From the NCBI GenBank assembly GCA_024449915.1, contig JAMZAV010000962.1, positions 248,001-312,000 of the forward strand: a stretch of DNA of 64,000 bases, given 5' to 3'. Below are positions 32,878-44,591 of the stretch, piece by piece. A program made the position numbers and the translations under genes. Positions within the stretch are counted from its first letter, which is position 1, and each line of letters opens with the position of its first letter. Origin of the DNA: Sweltsa coloradensis. Lineage: Eukaryota > Arthropoda > Insecta > Plecoptera > Chloroperlidae. A model generated the notes under the pieces. That model was not told the DNA's origin. It saw only the letters and a program-made list of their open reading frames with translations, and did no database searches.

Positions 32878-33282
32878 ATTGCTTAACGTCTCATATTTAT
32901 GCACTTTGGCTAATCGAGACGATGAGTGGTGATAGATGAGGATGAAGTATGAACAGAAGGGAGGAGGGGAAGCCCGGTACCGGCACGTAGCCTACTCCTT
33001 TCGAAAAGTACCAAGGGGACCAACGGCTTAACGTCCCATCCGACAGGACGGTGTAACTTTGACAGTCATATAGGTTCCTCCACTAACCCGGACTGCCGAG
33101 CAGACGTCAAGGAGAACGAAGCCGTTACACTAGCTTTCGAACCCTCCATCTGCTCTAACCAGCGGTATACGTGAGTTTCAGGGCAGAGCGGTCACCCACT
33201 CTACCCATGACCACGCCCGAGTCTGCTTAATTCGGTGTTCGAGTGGGAACCGGTTAAACGACCTCGGCTAAACCGCTGGCTT
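32878..33282 (+). repeat. Interspersed repeat family R2, copy 2
   Basis: Aligns with 22251-22657 over its whole length with scattered substitutions. Both copies end at CTAAACCGCTGGC. Confidence 0.75.
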
Positions 33283-33316
33283 ACATACTTAATACTTTGG
33301 TGAGTGGGGAAAGGAA

Positions 33317-33450
33317 AAAGTCCAACAGCTTACCTGAAAATTGAAGGTAACTGCATGAGATGAGTAGAAAACATGTACAAACTACAAACAAACACAATTG
33401 TCAAAACGTTTTGGCCCACGTGGCCTTGGTCACTTGACCGTTATAGAAGT
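33317..33450 (-). repeat. Penelope-like terminal-arm fragment
   Basis: Shares AACAGCTTACCTGAA, an AAACAAACAC-type stretch and AAACGTTTTGG with the left arm of the element at 30193. The hammerhead-like part is degenerate (GGCCACGTGGGCC stem kept, core changed). Confidence 0.55.
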
Positions 33451-33801
33451 GGTATTAGGTAACCAGTTATTTGTTTATTAAAAATTACAAGTTTTAGCTA
33501 AGAGAATTGAGAAAAGAATAGACTTTTAAGAAATTTACTGACTTTGTATTTTGCTTCTGGGGTGTCATTGTTATTGGATCAACACATTATCAAGGCTAAC
33601 TTTCCTAACATAAATAGCAATGACTATTGACTATACATAGTTTCCAGAGCTAAACAACTACATACCTACTACAAAATAATAAATATAAATCAAGTATACA
33701 GTAATTCATAGCATATGACTATACACTACTCTATGAATAAATTATAAAAATTAAATCAACAATTATGGCTAAGTTGTAAAATAGAATGTAAAATAAAAAT
33801 T

Positions 33802-35004
33802 GTGTGGCTCGTTGGTCTTGTGGTTAGCGTATCTGCTTCCAATGCAGAATGTCCAGGGTTTGATTCCCGCCAAAGGCAGAAGTTTTTTAACTTCTAATTT
33901 AGACTTCAGTCCATCAGTTCTTGTCTTAGGAGTTTGTAAACGGTGACTTTGGAGCCGTCCTAGCAACAAAGCACATAACTAGGAAAACGCTAAAGTCCCG
34001 CAGCGTTGATGGATGAGCTTTTTAAAGTTTTTAGTTTGCGTGGAATATCTTTACTTTTGCAAGTGCTTTGTTTTGTTGCCTACGCATTGTAGGTGATTGT
34101 TGCCAAGTTTCTATTGATTCTTGTCAATTGGTATTATTTACCGTAAAAAACTTATATTAAAAGCTTTATTTCTATGGATTCTTGCTAACTTTTTCAACTT
34201 TTTCTTTTAAAAGGTAGTACATCACCATAACCTTAATGTCCATGTATAATATGAACGTTGTAGCCCCACCCGTTTGGTCAGAATTGGCCCAAATGGCACG
34301 AAAATATTGCACAAAAAATAAAAAAACTTATATTATATAGATAGATAGATAGACATTATATAGATTCTGGCTAACTTTTTCAACTTTTTCTTTCAAAATG
34401 TACTACATTACCATAACCTTAATGTCCATGTATAATATGAACGTTGTAGCCCCACCCGTTTGGTCAGAATTGGCCCAAATGGCACGAAAATATCGCACAA
34501 AAAATCGAAAAAAATCGTAAAAGTACGATATTCATGAGAAATATTTCTTCGATTGTACCCAAAAACGTGGCAAGTCTAAGTTCAGAGATTTCGAAGGTCC
34601 TGTCAAATTTTCATCAAGATCGCATATGCCGTTTGCCCCGTAGAGAGCAAAAAAAAAAAAAAAAAAAAACACCCAAGCTAAATTTTTGGGGGGGTCAGTG
34701 AAATTGAAGTCTTCGCTTCACTCACTTCGCTCGCTATGCTCATCCAATAAATTCAGAGTTGTTCTGAATCGGCCTTGTTGATTCTGGCGTTGATCCGCAG
34801 GTGTTCGCTATGTCCATACCACTGATTACTATAATTGCTATTAAAAATATTGATCTTTGGTTGGTTGTCGCTCACTCGTCGATTGCGTCGGGGCCTACAG
34901 GGTTGGCTTGGTCGCTTTGATTTACTGTCCCCCACTGAAAATCAGTTATATAACTGAGTGGGTAGACTCTAAATACAATTTATTTTATTTTATTTATTTA
35001 TTTA
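33802..35004 (+). repeat. SINE family S3, split by a Helitron-type insert
   Basis: The head and the start of the body (33802-33978) end at AAGCACATA, and the body resumes at 34748 with ATAAATTCAG. The two intact relatives (about 7929 and 15934) read GCACATAATAAATT, so the interrupting element left no duplication and no loss. The head keeps TCTGC/GCAGA and a B box GGTTTGATTCC. Confidence 0.85.
33979..34747 (-). mobile_element. Helitron/Helentron-like family B inside a SINE
   Basis: A full family B copy with the CTAG terminus and hairpin at the left, two ~190-bp inner units and the 5' end GCTATGCTCATCCAA at the right. A GATA microsatellite (about 34340-34355) lies between the inner units. Its insertion into SINE S3 gives a base-exact empty site. 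Confidence 0.92.
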
Positions 35005-35081
35005 GAACCCCAGGGCTAACATTTACTTCACTGGCACACAATGTCAAAGACTATCGCGCTGAGCGTGAACAATTCTATTTA

Positions 35082-35843
35082 CTAGGAAAACGCTTAAGTC
35101 CCGCCGCGTTGTTGGATGAGCTTTTTTGTAAGTTTTTAGTTTGCGTAGGATCACTTTTCCTTTGCAAGTGTTTTTTGAATGCATTGTAGGTGATTGTTGT
35201 CGTGTTTCTATTGTTACTTGTTAATTGTTACTATAAACCTAAAAAAAAACTCATATTAAAACCATTATTCTATGGATTCTGGCTAACTTTTTCAACTTTT
35301 TCTTTCAAAGGAACTACATCATTGTAACCTTAATGCCCATGTGAAATATGAACGTTGTAGCCCCAACCGTTTGGTCAGAATCGGCCCAAATGTCACGAAA
35401 ATATCGCACTAAAAATCGAAAAAAATCGTAAAAGTACGTTTATTCTATGGATTCTGGTTAACGTTTTCAACTTTTTTTTTCACAAGGTACTACATCACCA
35501 TAACCTTAATGTCCATGTAAAATATGAACTTTGTGGCCCAACCCGTTTGGTGAGAATCGTCCCAAATGTCACGAAAATATCGCACTAAAAATAGAAAAAG
35601 ATCGTAAAAGTGCGATATTCATGAGAAATATTTCTTCGATTGTACCCAAAAACGTGGCACGTCTAAGTTCAGAGATTTCGAAGGTCCCTTTCAAATTTCA
35701 TCAAGATCGCTTATGCCGTTTACCCAGAATCGTGCAAACAAACAGACAAAAAAACAAACTAAAAAAAAACAAAAAACAAAAAAACAACCGAGCTAAATTT
35801 TTGGGGGGTCAGTGAAATTGAAGTCTTTGCTTCGCTCATCCAA
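35082..35843 (-). mobile_element. Helitron/Helentron-like family B
   Basis: Complete ends (CTAGGAAAACGCTTAAGTCC left, TTCGCTCATCCAA right) and two inner ~190-bp units. Its 3' terminus has the GTTGTTGG form that is otherwise typical of family A, which suggests exchange of ends between families. Confidence 0.88.
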
Positions 35844-36772
35844 CTAAGTTGTCACTTTCAATCAAAAATTATCATTTGGGTGAGTAAATAAATAGGCCCC
35901 CTCCTCTGTAAGTTACAACACTATAACAACATTTTACTTGTTTGCCAAATATCCTATGAATGATAAAGAGTGAATTGTCATGAAAAATAATGAAATGTCA
36001 AGCTCTTTTAAAGGGGCTATTAACTCAAAAAATTATTTTTTACTACATGATCTATAGCACAATACTACACGAAAATGACAGTTTAAAAAATTATATCTTG
36101 TAACTGTGATTACTAAATCACAGTTTCGCAAATTTCTGGATCATAAAAATTGAACAATTCGTGTTAAATTTCTTAAATCGGCTTTAACCTGCTTCTTTTT
36201 TGGTCCACATAGATACTAGAGCATAGTACCAATCTAAAATGCCAATTTTTTACATCGTGTCTTGAAACTGTGCCCAAATATACCCTCAATCATGTAAAAA
36301 TATGCATTCCAAAATCACACCCCATCTTGGTAATCAGCATATTTTGACCGAACTACTTGCCCAAATTACAAAACAAAATATAGAGAACTTACAGAAAAGG
36401 CTGTAGAGTACGTCAATAATGGCCAATATTTTTTGGATCAAAATCCTCCAAGGTCACGGGGCATAAAGATCGTCCCCATGTTATTTCTTATGGGAGATTT
36501 TTGCCGATGGGACCTAGCTCTAAAAATGTCATGTTTGGCAATTTTTTGGGAGGTCATGGTGGCCCCAATAATTTTTCTGTTAATTGCTAAATTCATTACA
36601 AGTTAGCCTGAATGAAATATATTTTTTGAGTTTAGCGTAAAAACCCTTTAAGTGATTTAAGCGGTAAAATCCCTTCGTAAGGAACTTAATAAGTTCCTTG
36701 GTAGTTTCAAGCAAATCGCTAGTTCGGCGTATCAGGTCAAACTGTCGTCTTGAATGCTTGGATGAAAGTAAC
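35844..36772. other. No gene seen
   Basis: AT-rich sequence. No recognised domain, repeat or RNA. It may include the 5' part of the decayed Gypsy element that follows. Confidence 0.4.
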
Positions 36773-38930
36773 CAAGTAGCGTAACTTGTACAGATCATCT
36801 GCAGGAAGGTATCTGACTCGTTGCTGGTTTGGGGTGGGCGAAAGGCATACTCGAGAGTTCGGAAAAAGAGACACTGCTCCTGGAATGGAACAGGACAAAC
36901 AGACATAAATTGGGAAACGTTCCAGTAATAGACTATTTTGTAAGCGCCGGAAACAAATGTATTGTGCAGCTCATCACAGAAACTCAATGTAACTGTTTGA
37001 TAAGGTTCAAGTCCGTCAGAAACAAGTGGTGAGACATGCACCCAATTTATTTCGCTCCAACAAGTATCAAAGTCAATTTTGATAAAGTGATCTCGAAAGT
37101 TTATAAATGATTGTATGCCACAAAATAATGTTAGTGAATGCGGATAAGCTATTAACTATGAGATTGGCTATCACATATTTGTGGAAAAATACGATGAATT
37201 CTCAAACCAGGTGATAAATTGCGGCCAATCAGATTAAAGGGCTTAGTTGGCAGTTTCACTTAAGTTTATTATAGAACAGTGGGCACATGAGTAATGATCC
37301 GAATATGGATATTGCAAAGATAAAAAGAAAGTATTTTGCTCACAAACAGTTGTACCTTATGAAGTCGGACCATACAGGATAATGGGCAAATTCCGACCCG
37401 GCTGAGATAAGCTGGACAAGTAGCTAGCCTTTTCATGTAGTAGATTGAGGGAATTCTTTACTTTCGAAAAGAAGTCTCGTGTAGTTTACGTTTAGAATGC
37501 CTCTTGAATGAGGTAACTTCCAACGGGTTCCCAAACTACCTCATTAGCCGATTACCAGGAGATAAAAAAGAAAATACAGCCTAAAGGACAAATCCGATCA
37601 GACTTTCCACAAGTTACTGGCTTGGTCGTTTAAGGATTTTAGCTCAGCTTGGAATTAAACCTGGTGTCGTCCCCGTTAGGCAGGCAACGAGGAAGGTTCC
37701 AATCCATTTGCAGCCATTGTTGGAAGATAAGTTGAAGGACAAGATAAAAAAGGGAATAATTGAAGAGGTAAACTCCCCAGCGGCATGGGTATCTCCCCTT
37801 GTAATTGCATTACCCCAAAAATGGGAACATCAGAGATTGCATGGATGCTCGCGAGGTGAATAAGTTACTGCCGTTGAGAGAGAGGTACATCCGATACCAT
37901 CCATGGAAATCTTGGTGAGTAAGCTTCAAAATACAACCGTGTTCAGCGTCTTGGATATGAACGAGGCATTTAATCAAATCGAGTTGGACGAAGAGTCCCG
38001 TGACATCACCACTTTCATTACGCATCAGGGCATGTTCAGATATACATCCTTATTCTATGGTCTAAATTGCGCTCCTGAAAAGTTCAAAAAAGTTATGGAA
38101 CAGACCATTGCAAAGTGTAAAGGTGGGGCAAATTACATCGACGACTTCATTGTTTGGGGTAAGGATGCAGATGAACAAAACAAGAGGCTGCACAACGTTT
38201 TAGAGACCTTTAGAACCCAGGGTTTAACCTTAAAATGGAAGAAGTGTGTGATTGGCGTTTCGGAGGTTCAGAAGCCATTACATAACCGGGAAGAAGCCGT
38301 CTTAAAGTTTCGAGAGCCTATTTCAAAATCAGAAGTTGCAAGCCTACTCGGGCTAGCAGGTTACAGCAGTCGCTTCATTGCAAACTACTCAGCTTAATTA
38401 AGCCTTTGCGTGACTTGTTACGAAATGACACAGAGTTTTCTTGGTCCGAAGATCAACGTAACGCTTTCCCTAAATTGGTTCAATGAATGACTAAACCTCC
38501 TGCTCTGGCATACTTCAGACGAAATGCACCAACTTACGTTCCGACGCCAGCCCTTATGCTATTGCGGCTGTATTGGTCCAACTGCAGGATGGCGAACACC
38601 GTATCGTGGAATACGCCAGTCTTGCGCTGACCGAAGTAGAGACCCGTTACAGCCAGGTTGAGCATGAGGCCCTTGGTTTAGTTTGGACTTGTCTTGTGAA
38701 CGTTTTAGTTTTTATGTTTTGGGAACCAAATTCACTCTGGTAACTGATTGTAAACCATTGGAATTCACTATGCCAAACGCTCCAAGCCGTGTGCCAGGAT
38801 AGAACGTTGGTTAATGCGGCTACAGGGTTTCAACTACAATATCCTCCATTAACCAGGCAAGGGTAATATCGCAGATCCTCTGTCAAGGCTCCTAGAAATT
38901 GCGGAGACCCCGAAAAGCACTGGGACAGAA
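36773..38930 (+). pseudogene. Decayed Ty3/Gypsy element: gag scrap and pol
   Basis: Gag-like sequence at 36773-36993 (ESSEKETLLLEWNR, homologous to 43460-43652). The RT start at about 37655-37850 reads GVVPVRQATRKVPIHLQPLL, then KKGIIEEV and AAWVSPLV, with frameshifts. The RT core at 37903-38397 is open for 165 codons: LDMNEAFNQIEL supplies the first catalytic aspartate and YIDD (residues 78-81) the other two, followed by FLYGLNCAPE-like and TLKWKKC blocks. RNase H follows at 38400-38900 with stops and frame changes (TEVETRYSQVEHEALGLVWT, VTDCKPLEF, NIADPLSRL). The order gag-RT-RNase H is that of Ty3/Gypsy. Protease, integrase and LTRs were not found, so this is an old, dead fragment. Confidence 0.85.
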
Positions 38931-39410
38931 GAAGATTTGTATGTTTGATTGGTTGCCACACATGCCAGCTAATATTATACAGTCAATGCAACAATGTAAC
39001 GAGTGCTGTGTACTCATATCGTTTTAATTATGATAGCATATGGTGACGATCTGTATGTACTCTTTTTCCCGGACATGTCCCCTTATTGGGGTCCTACATC
39101 CGTGTCCGGGTTCTTTAAAAAAAAGGGAAATGTCCGGGTGATTCTCTATTTTGAGGTTTAGTTGGGTAATCAAATTTAAATTTTACTTCCAATATCAATT
39201 AAGTGTAGGCCTTTATCCTTCAAAAACAAAACGGTGATCTCTTGAGTTGCCATTTTTCAGTCAAACCATGATGAAATAACTGTAGTAGGCTCATGGTGAA
39301 ACTTTTTTGTGCCTTTGGAGGAAGGACCTCCGGCAGCTGGGGCTTTTCCCCAGGTACCAGCTACCGGACACTTAATTGCCCTGAAATTATTCCTAGTTAC
39401 GCCAATGATC
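38931..39410. other. No gene seen
   Basis: An imperfect inverted pair CCCGGACATGTCC/TGTCCGGG lies at about 39070-39140. Nothing else was identified. Confidence 0.45.
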
Positions 39411-39552
39411 TGACAAGTTACAATAGAAACTTGACAACAATCACCTACAATGCATTCAAAAAGCACTTGCAAAGGAAAAGTGGTCCTACGCAAACAAAAA
39501 ACTTACAAAAAAGCTCATCCATCAACGCGGCGGGACTTAAGCGTTTTCCTAG
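39411..39552 (+). mobile_element. Helitron-type family B, 3' end only, plus orientation
   Basis: ACAATAGAAACTTGACAACA, then GCTCATCCATCAACGCGG and GCGTTTTCCTAG. Only the last ~140 bp remain. Confidence 0.8.
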
Positions 39553-39694
39553 TATAGATGAAGAAAATGTGGAAACAAGATAGTCACCAATTATTTTATC
39601 AGCCACGGCGGTAACGGTAGTCCTACTCCCACACAACTTGCACAATTGTTTCCAACAACTTGACTGGACGTCAACAAGAATGCAGATGGTGGTT

Positions 39695-39891
39695 ATAAAT
39701 TTGCATTGTGGTCTGAATATTCATCAATTATTATAGTGATATAAAACGATTGTTTGCTGTATATTTTATAAGGTACCTTATTAAGATCAGTCTTGTATTC
39801 GAATACTCACATGCATTGTTTTTATTTAATCGTTCCGGTTTGTACAGAAATGTGAAAAACTTAGGAATAAAAATAATAATACTAATAATAC
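39695..39891 (+). repeat. 197-bp exact repeat, copy 1
   Basis: ATAAATTTGCATTGTGGTCT through ACTAATAATAC. By eye it is identical base for base to 43702-43898. Confidence 0.9.
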
Positions 39892-40836
39892 ATTTTTTTA
39901 AAGTAACAACATTTTTTTTAAGAAATATTATAGTAAATAATGTGAAGAAGGGCAAATTCAATTTGTGTGTGTGTGTGTTTACATATTTGCTACAGAAAAT
40001 GAAGTGTAATTTTACTCATTTACACATGTCCACGTTATGTACCCAATAAATCGAACTACAATTCGAAACTATATACAGTATTGTCGTGGTACTGGTACAG
40101 CAGTTTTAATTATTTTCACAAGCTATTTTATAGAACCGAATTTAGAACCTTGGGACTCGACAAAGCAATGATCTCCTTATCCGCCCGAGCCAGTTCTAGG
40201 AACCAAGGTGGATTTTGTTTTCATCTTGCAATGTTTGAAAGGGACCATGATGAGTGACAACTGAGTAGACCCCCTCTTCCAAACACATTCGAAGCAGGCC
40301 ATAAATACAAGGATTCAGTGAATGTAAATTTTGGGGTTTGTTTTTAGCATGCTTACTTTTTTATGTTTTGGCAATTTGCACCATGCCAGTGCCATGCTAA
40401 TGGCCACCGGCCATAGCATATGCGTTGCACGCTCTTATAGATTAAAATAACACACACGAGCAATATATGCATAAAATAAAATAATACACAAATTATACAA
40501 AACCAGTGCAATATTTCAATAATTTATCCAATTGCTATCAATGACACTAAGGAATATTATAGCCCATCCATTACGGAAGGCGATAAAAATAATATACTCA
40601 TACACATAAAACAGTATACTCAATGATAAAATCAATGACACTCCGTGTCAGCACAGCACAGCATATCAATAAATCTATGAATAATGTTTTTCTGCAATTA
40701 TTATCTTATGACCGACTTACACATTCGTATTATTTCAGGGATGAGAAGGACACAAAATCGCCTATAACCGGCTTTATAACATATACTTTTTTTAAATTGT
40801 TACTACTGGCAAATAATATGATTGTGTGAAGGATAA
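39892..40836. other. No gene seen
   Basis: AT-rich with a (GT)n patch near 39965. No coding or structural signal. Confidence 0.5.
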
Positions 40837-41540
40837 TTAAGCGAGCGAAGCGAGCGTTTCCATTTGACTCTGCCGGAAAAATTAGTCACTGGTTTGTTTT
40901 TTTTTTTTTTTTTTGTTTGTTTGTTTTTTTGTTTTTTTTTTTGTTTGTATGTCTCGCCATAACGTTCGAACGGAGGCTCGGATCGAGTTGAAATTTTCAC
41001 CATCCGCAAGCTTTGTTCTCGATTGAATGCCATTAGTTTTGTGGCAAAATCGTTCAAAAAGTTAAAAAGTTACATTAAAGTTAATCGAAAGTTTTTTTTT
41101 CAAACTCAACGGCGACAAAATCTGAGATAGCCAAATCATTTAGAATGTCCGTCCGGTCACGAATATGTTAATTTTATTTTGATCCGATAAGTAGTGTAGA
41201 TGGAAATTACATTATAACAAAAGTAACGTTGCCATGGCAACGAAAAGACGCGCGAAGTTTCTAATGCACTGCCACCTAGAAGTAATCAAAATACTTTCGA
41301 GGAAGCAGTCTATTATTTGTAAACAAAGAGTTTAAATAGTTTCCCCAAGGAGTCAAGGTCCTCTAGATGGCGGTGGATTTTAAAGTAAGTTTTAAACACG
41401 GGTTTACCCAAATACCTGGCAATAATAAAAATACTGGAAACGCGAACGTCGTAAATTTTTAAATTTAAAAAAAATGTGCAATGTGGGTCTAGCTATAGCA
41501 CGTGCTCGCTTATCAACGCGTCCAACAGAGCGTTTCCTAG
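40837..41540 (+). mobile_element. Helitron/Helentron-like family C
   Basis: 5' end TTAAGCGAGCGAAGCGAGCG, followed by a T-rich tract and GTCTCGCCATAACGTTCG. Near the 3' end GCTCGCTTA (41504-41512) is the inverted copy of the 5' TAAGCGAGC, followed at once by the hairpin AACGC-gtccaacaga-GCGTT and TCCTAG. The body is unlike families A, B and D, but the terminal layout is the same. No protein-coding capacity. Confidence 0.85.
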
Positions 41541-43439
41541 TAATAATAATATCTTTTCGCATCGGAAACGCCGGACTCGGCTTCGGCTAAGATGCTACTG
41601 CTAGGGAGTAGGAAAACAACCGTACTGTTTTTTTTGTCAGGGATTCTGTCGACAAGTTTAGAACCCAACAAATCTCTGCCTCACACAACCCTCAGCCCCC
41701 AGACCCTAAACTCATCAATAAACGTATTTCTGAATTCTGAGAATCGCCTTCAAAGGGTATTTTCTATATTATTTTTATTATCTGGGGTATACTATGCATC
41801 CATTCACAACAACCTTGTGCAAAAAAACAAATACCATCTCTAAACTAAAAGTAGAGTTGATAAGCGTTATCTTGGTTTTAATAAACTCATTGTCTTATTT
41901 ACATTTTTCTACGCATTTTAGTTTTTTTTTGCGAAGTGTTTTATCCTCATATTTAAGGAAATATCCAATTAAATCATATCAAATGGTTATTTGATTTGTT
42001 TTGCAATTTCTCTTAGAATTGAGCTACAATTGTGATTGAAAAATCACTAAATGATAAAAATTACACGATTTAACTATCACTTATACAAGAATGCCCCACC
42101 TTTCAAGCCATTCCTTTCAGGTCCTTTCACAGGTCGTAAAATCGCTCTATTGTATTCGTCATGCATCTCTCCATCCTTTCTTCAAGCAAAAAAAAAATAT
42201 TTACTTTTGGAAAGGGTTGGGGTTTTTGTCATTTGTAAAACGTTCACAGACTGTATAAATTAATGTATTGTGCAAAATTTAATCACAGGCCCGTAATGTA
42301 ACTAATATTATTTCAATCTTATCACTTAATTGATGAGTCGAGTCAAAATTATACTACACACACACTGTCTAGCCTGCATTTTCCGGTTATTTGAGTTTTT
42401 GAGAGGCGATTTTAGCTTTAGTTTCATTTCATGGATTCTCATCTGAGTAGGCCTACTGGTTGTATACACTGTTGACCAAATGATAATCATTACGAACTTC
42501 AAAATGCATCGTGATTATTTCTAGTTTAATTTAACCACGAGTGACATTTTCGAGATAACTGTAAGCGTATGCAGGTGAGGTGACTATCGTCGAGTTGCCG
42601 CGCCTTCAAATTCACTAATATGCATTTCAGTATTGAACTACTCACGTGGCACGTCCACATAGTGTAATTAGTAATTAGATATAATATTTTGACAGGTGCT
42701 GAGGTGATTATGCATAAATTTGTTTCAAAGTTGCATTTTGTCCTTCCCGCGGACGACTGGTAAACTTACTACCGAGTTCCAAACACTGCCACTCTGAGCG
42801 CTCCTTGACGGACGAAATTTTTTGTTCAATATTTATAAACTAATTTCACTGATAGTTTGGAAACGGTGAAAGATATCTTAAAAACTTAAAAAGCATTAAA
42901 CTACAACCATTAATGCAATTTTAACGTACAGTCCCTTTAGTAATTTTTTTTTTAGGGACAGAAATTAAAGGTAATTTAATCAAATGTCATTAATAATTTT
43001 TTTAATGGACTTCAATTGGAAATCGAAAAATATAACCGTTACGTTTAAATCACAATTTATACGTTTTATATTTCAACGATCGAATTTCGTTTCTGAATTG
43101 ATATTTGCTCTAAATATCGCTGAAATTGTCAATTGTGCAGATGCTAATTAAAAGTGCATTATAATGATGTTATTACAAATTTTAGTAATTAATGTTAGGT
43201 ACGATTGAAGCTTAACATTTTATGCTTACTAAAAAGTCCAAAATCGCCTTCATAGCTTTATTAGTTCCGAAGATATGGCTATTTTACTGCAAACTATGGC
43301 AAATAATGTTGCATTCCCCCTTACCCCTCTAGAGGGCCCTAGTGCTAGCGATATCCTAACCTTAAGGGGAATCTATCGCTTAGCATAGAGAACAATAACT
43401 AACTAGTGCTGTAGATTCGAGTCACTGGCTCAGCGGATC
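41541..43439. other. No gene seen
   Basis: Several short open frames, none with a domain or plausible splice sites. A CCCTCTAGAGGGC palindrome lies near 43326. Confidence 0.45.
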
Positions 43440-43652
43440 AGGTCATGTCTTTGTCATGTCTCTGGACGACTTGGCACTCACATTAAAACCTTTTGCGGTA
43501 ACTTGTACAGATGAATCTGCGCTAGCGAGTCTGTGGACTCGTTGGCCTTGTTTTAGATGCGAAGGCATCACTCGAGATGTTCGGAAGAAGACACTGCTCC
43601 TGCGAATGGCAGGAGAGTCAGTCATGGACATATGGGAAACGTTACCAGAATA
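43440..43652 (+). pseudogene. Gypsy-type gag fragment
   Basis: A plus-strand frame with SLWTRWPCFRCEGITRDVRK, then KTLLLRMAGESVMDIWETLP. The spacing W..W...F...D..K...LL...G..V.DI.ETLP is the conserved core of Ty3/Gypsy gag capsid proteins. It is homologous to the gag scrap at 36773-36993 but much better preserved. No pol follows; it ends next to the second copy of the 197-bp repeat. I see neither a nucleocapsid knuckle nor LTRs. Confidence 0.65.
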
Positions 43653-43701
43653 GGACATGGTTGTAGAGGCGCCGGAAACACAATATGGTATGTGTGTGCG
43701 C

Positions 43702-43898
43702 ATAAATTTGCATTGTGGTCTGAATATTCATCAATTATTATAGTGATATAAAACGATTGTTTGCTGTATATTTTATAAGGTACCTTATTAAGATCAGTCT
43801 TGTATTCGAATACTCACATGCATTGTTTTTATTTAATCGTTCCGGTTTGTACAGAAATGTGAAAAACTTAGGAATAAAAATAATAATACTAATAATAC
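43702..43898 (+). repeat. 197-bp exact repeat, copy 2
   Basis: Same sequence as 39695-39891, about 4.0 kb apart in direct orientation. It diverges sharply at both edges. Confidence 0.9.
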
Positions 43899-44035
43899 GG
43901 CAACCCACGCGCCGCGCGAGATGCTTTCGGTAGAATATTTTAACACACCACCATCACAACACTTGAGGGTGTCTGACATAAAACTCAGACTATAGACGCT
44001 CCAAGTATTTATATTAGTTAACAGCAGCTAAGATT

Positions 44036-44140
44036 AATTGCGCCTCCAAGATAGAACAATTTCTATAAGTGTGAGTTACCACCATGTATACTTCTTTCCA
44101 AGGAGTGGAACGTAAGGGGTGACGTGGGGGGACGAGAGCT
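44036..44140 (+). repeat. Empty-site paralogue of the 6083 MITE locus
   Basis: GCGCCTCCAAGATAGAACAA through GTATACTTCTTTCCAAGG matches 6038-6082 joined to 6731-6775, with a single CAT (44083-44085) where the MITE sits in the other copy. Confidence 0.8.
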
Positions 44141-44591
44141 TACTGAAACCACAAAACGAATACTTCCAATGAGACTTCTGATTTAGAGTTGTGGGGGAAC
44201 AACCATCACTATTTGGCTATTCCCCCAATATTCCATCAGTTGTCCTAACTCTTAATTACAATTTAAAATTCATGCTATGCTATTATAGTATCTATCTTTG
44301 TTTATACAACTAATAAACATTATCATTTTATCCTTCGGTGGAAGAGGGATTTCAACACAACATTGCTCAGTATGTTTAACTAAAAACCGATCTCGACTTT
44401 ATCTATCTATTTATTATCTGGAAAAAAACATCACATTCATGCCTTCTATTCCTTACAGCAATAATCTTCAAACAATGTCACACATTTATGCCAAGAAAAT
44501 AAATAATAGTGACATTATACACAGATGGACAGTGAACGTGTCAAGTTCTGTATATTATTATGTAGCGTACGTCTGAATTAAATTGATTATA
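44141..44591. other. No gene seen
   Basis: Nothing recognised. Confidence 0.45.

Noticed and set aside
36580..37041. 153-codon minus-strand ORF
   Set aside because: It is antisense to the decayed Gypsy gag region (36773-36993). Its residues show no domain and the plus strand explains the sequence.
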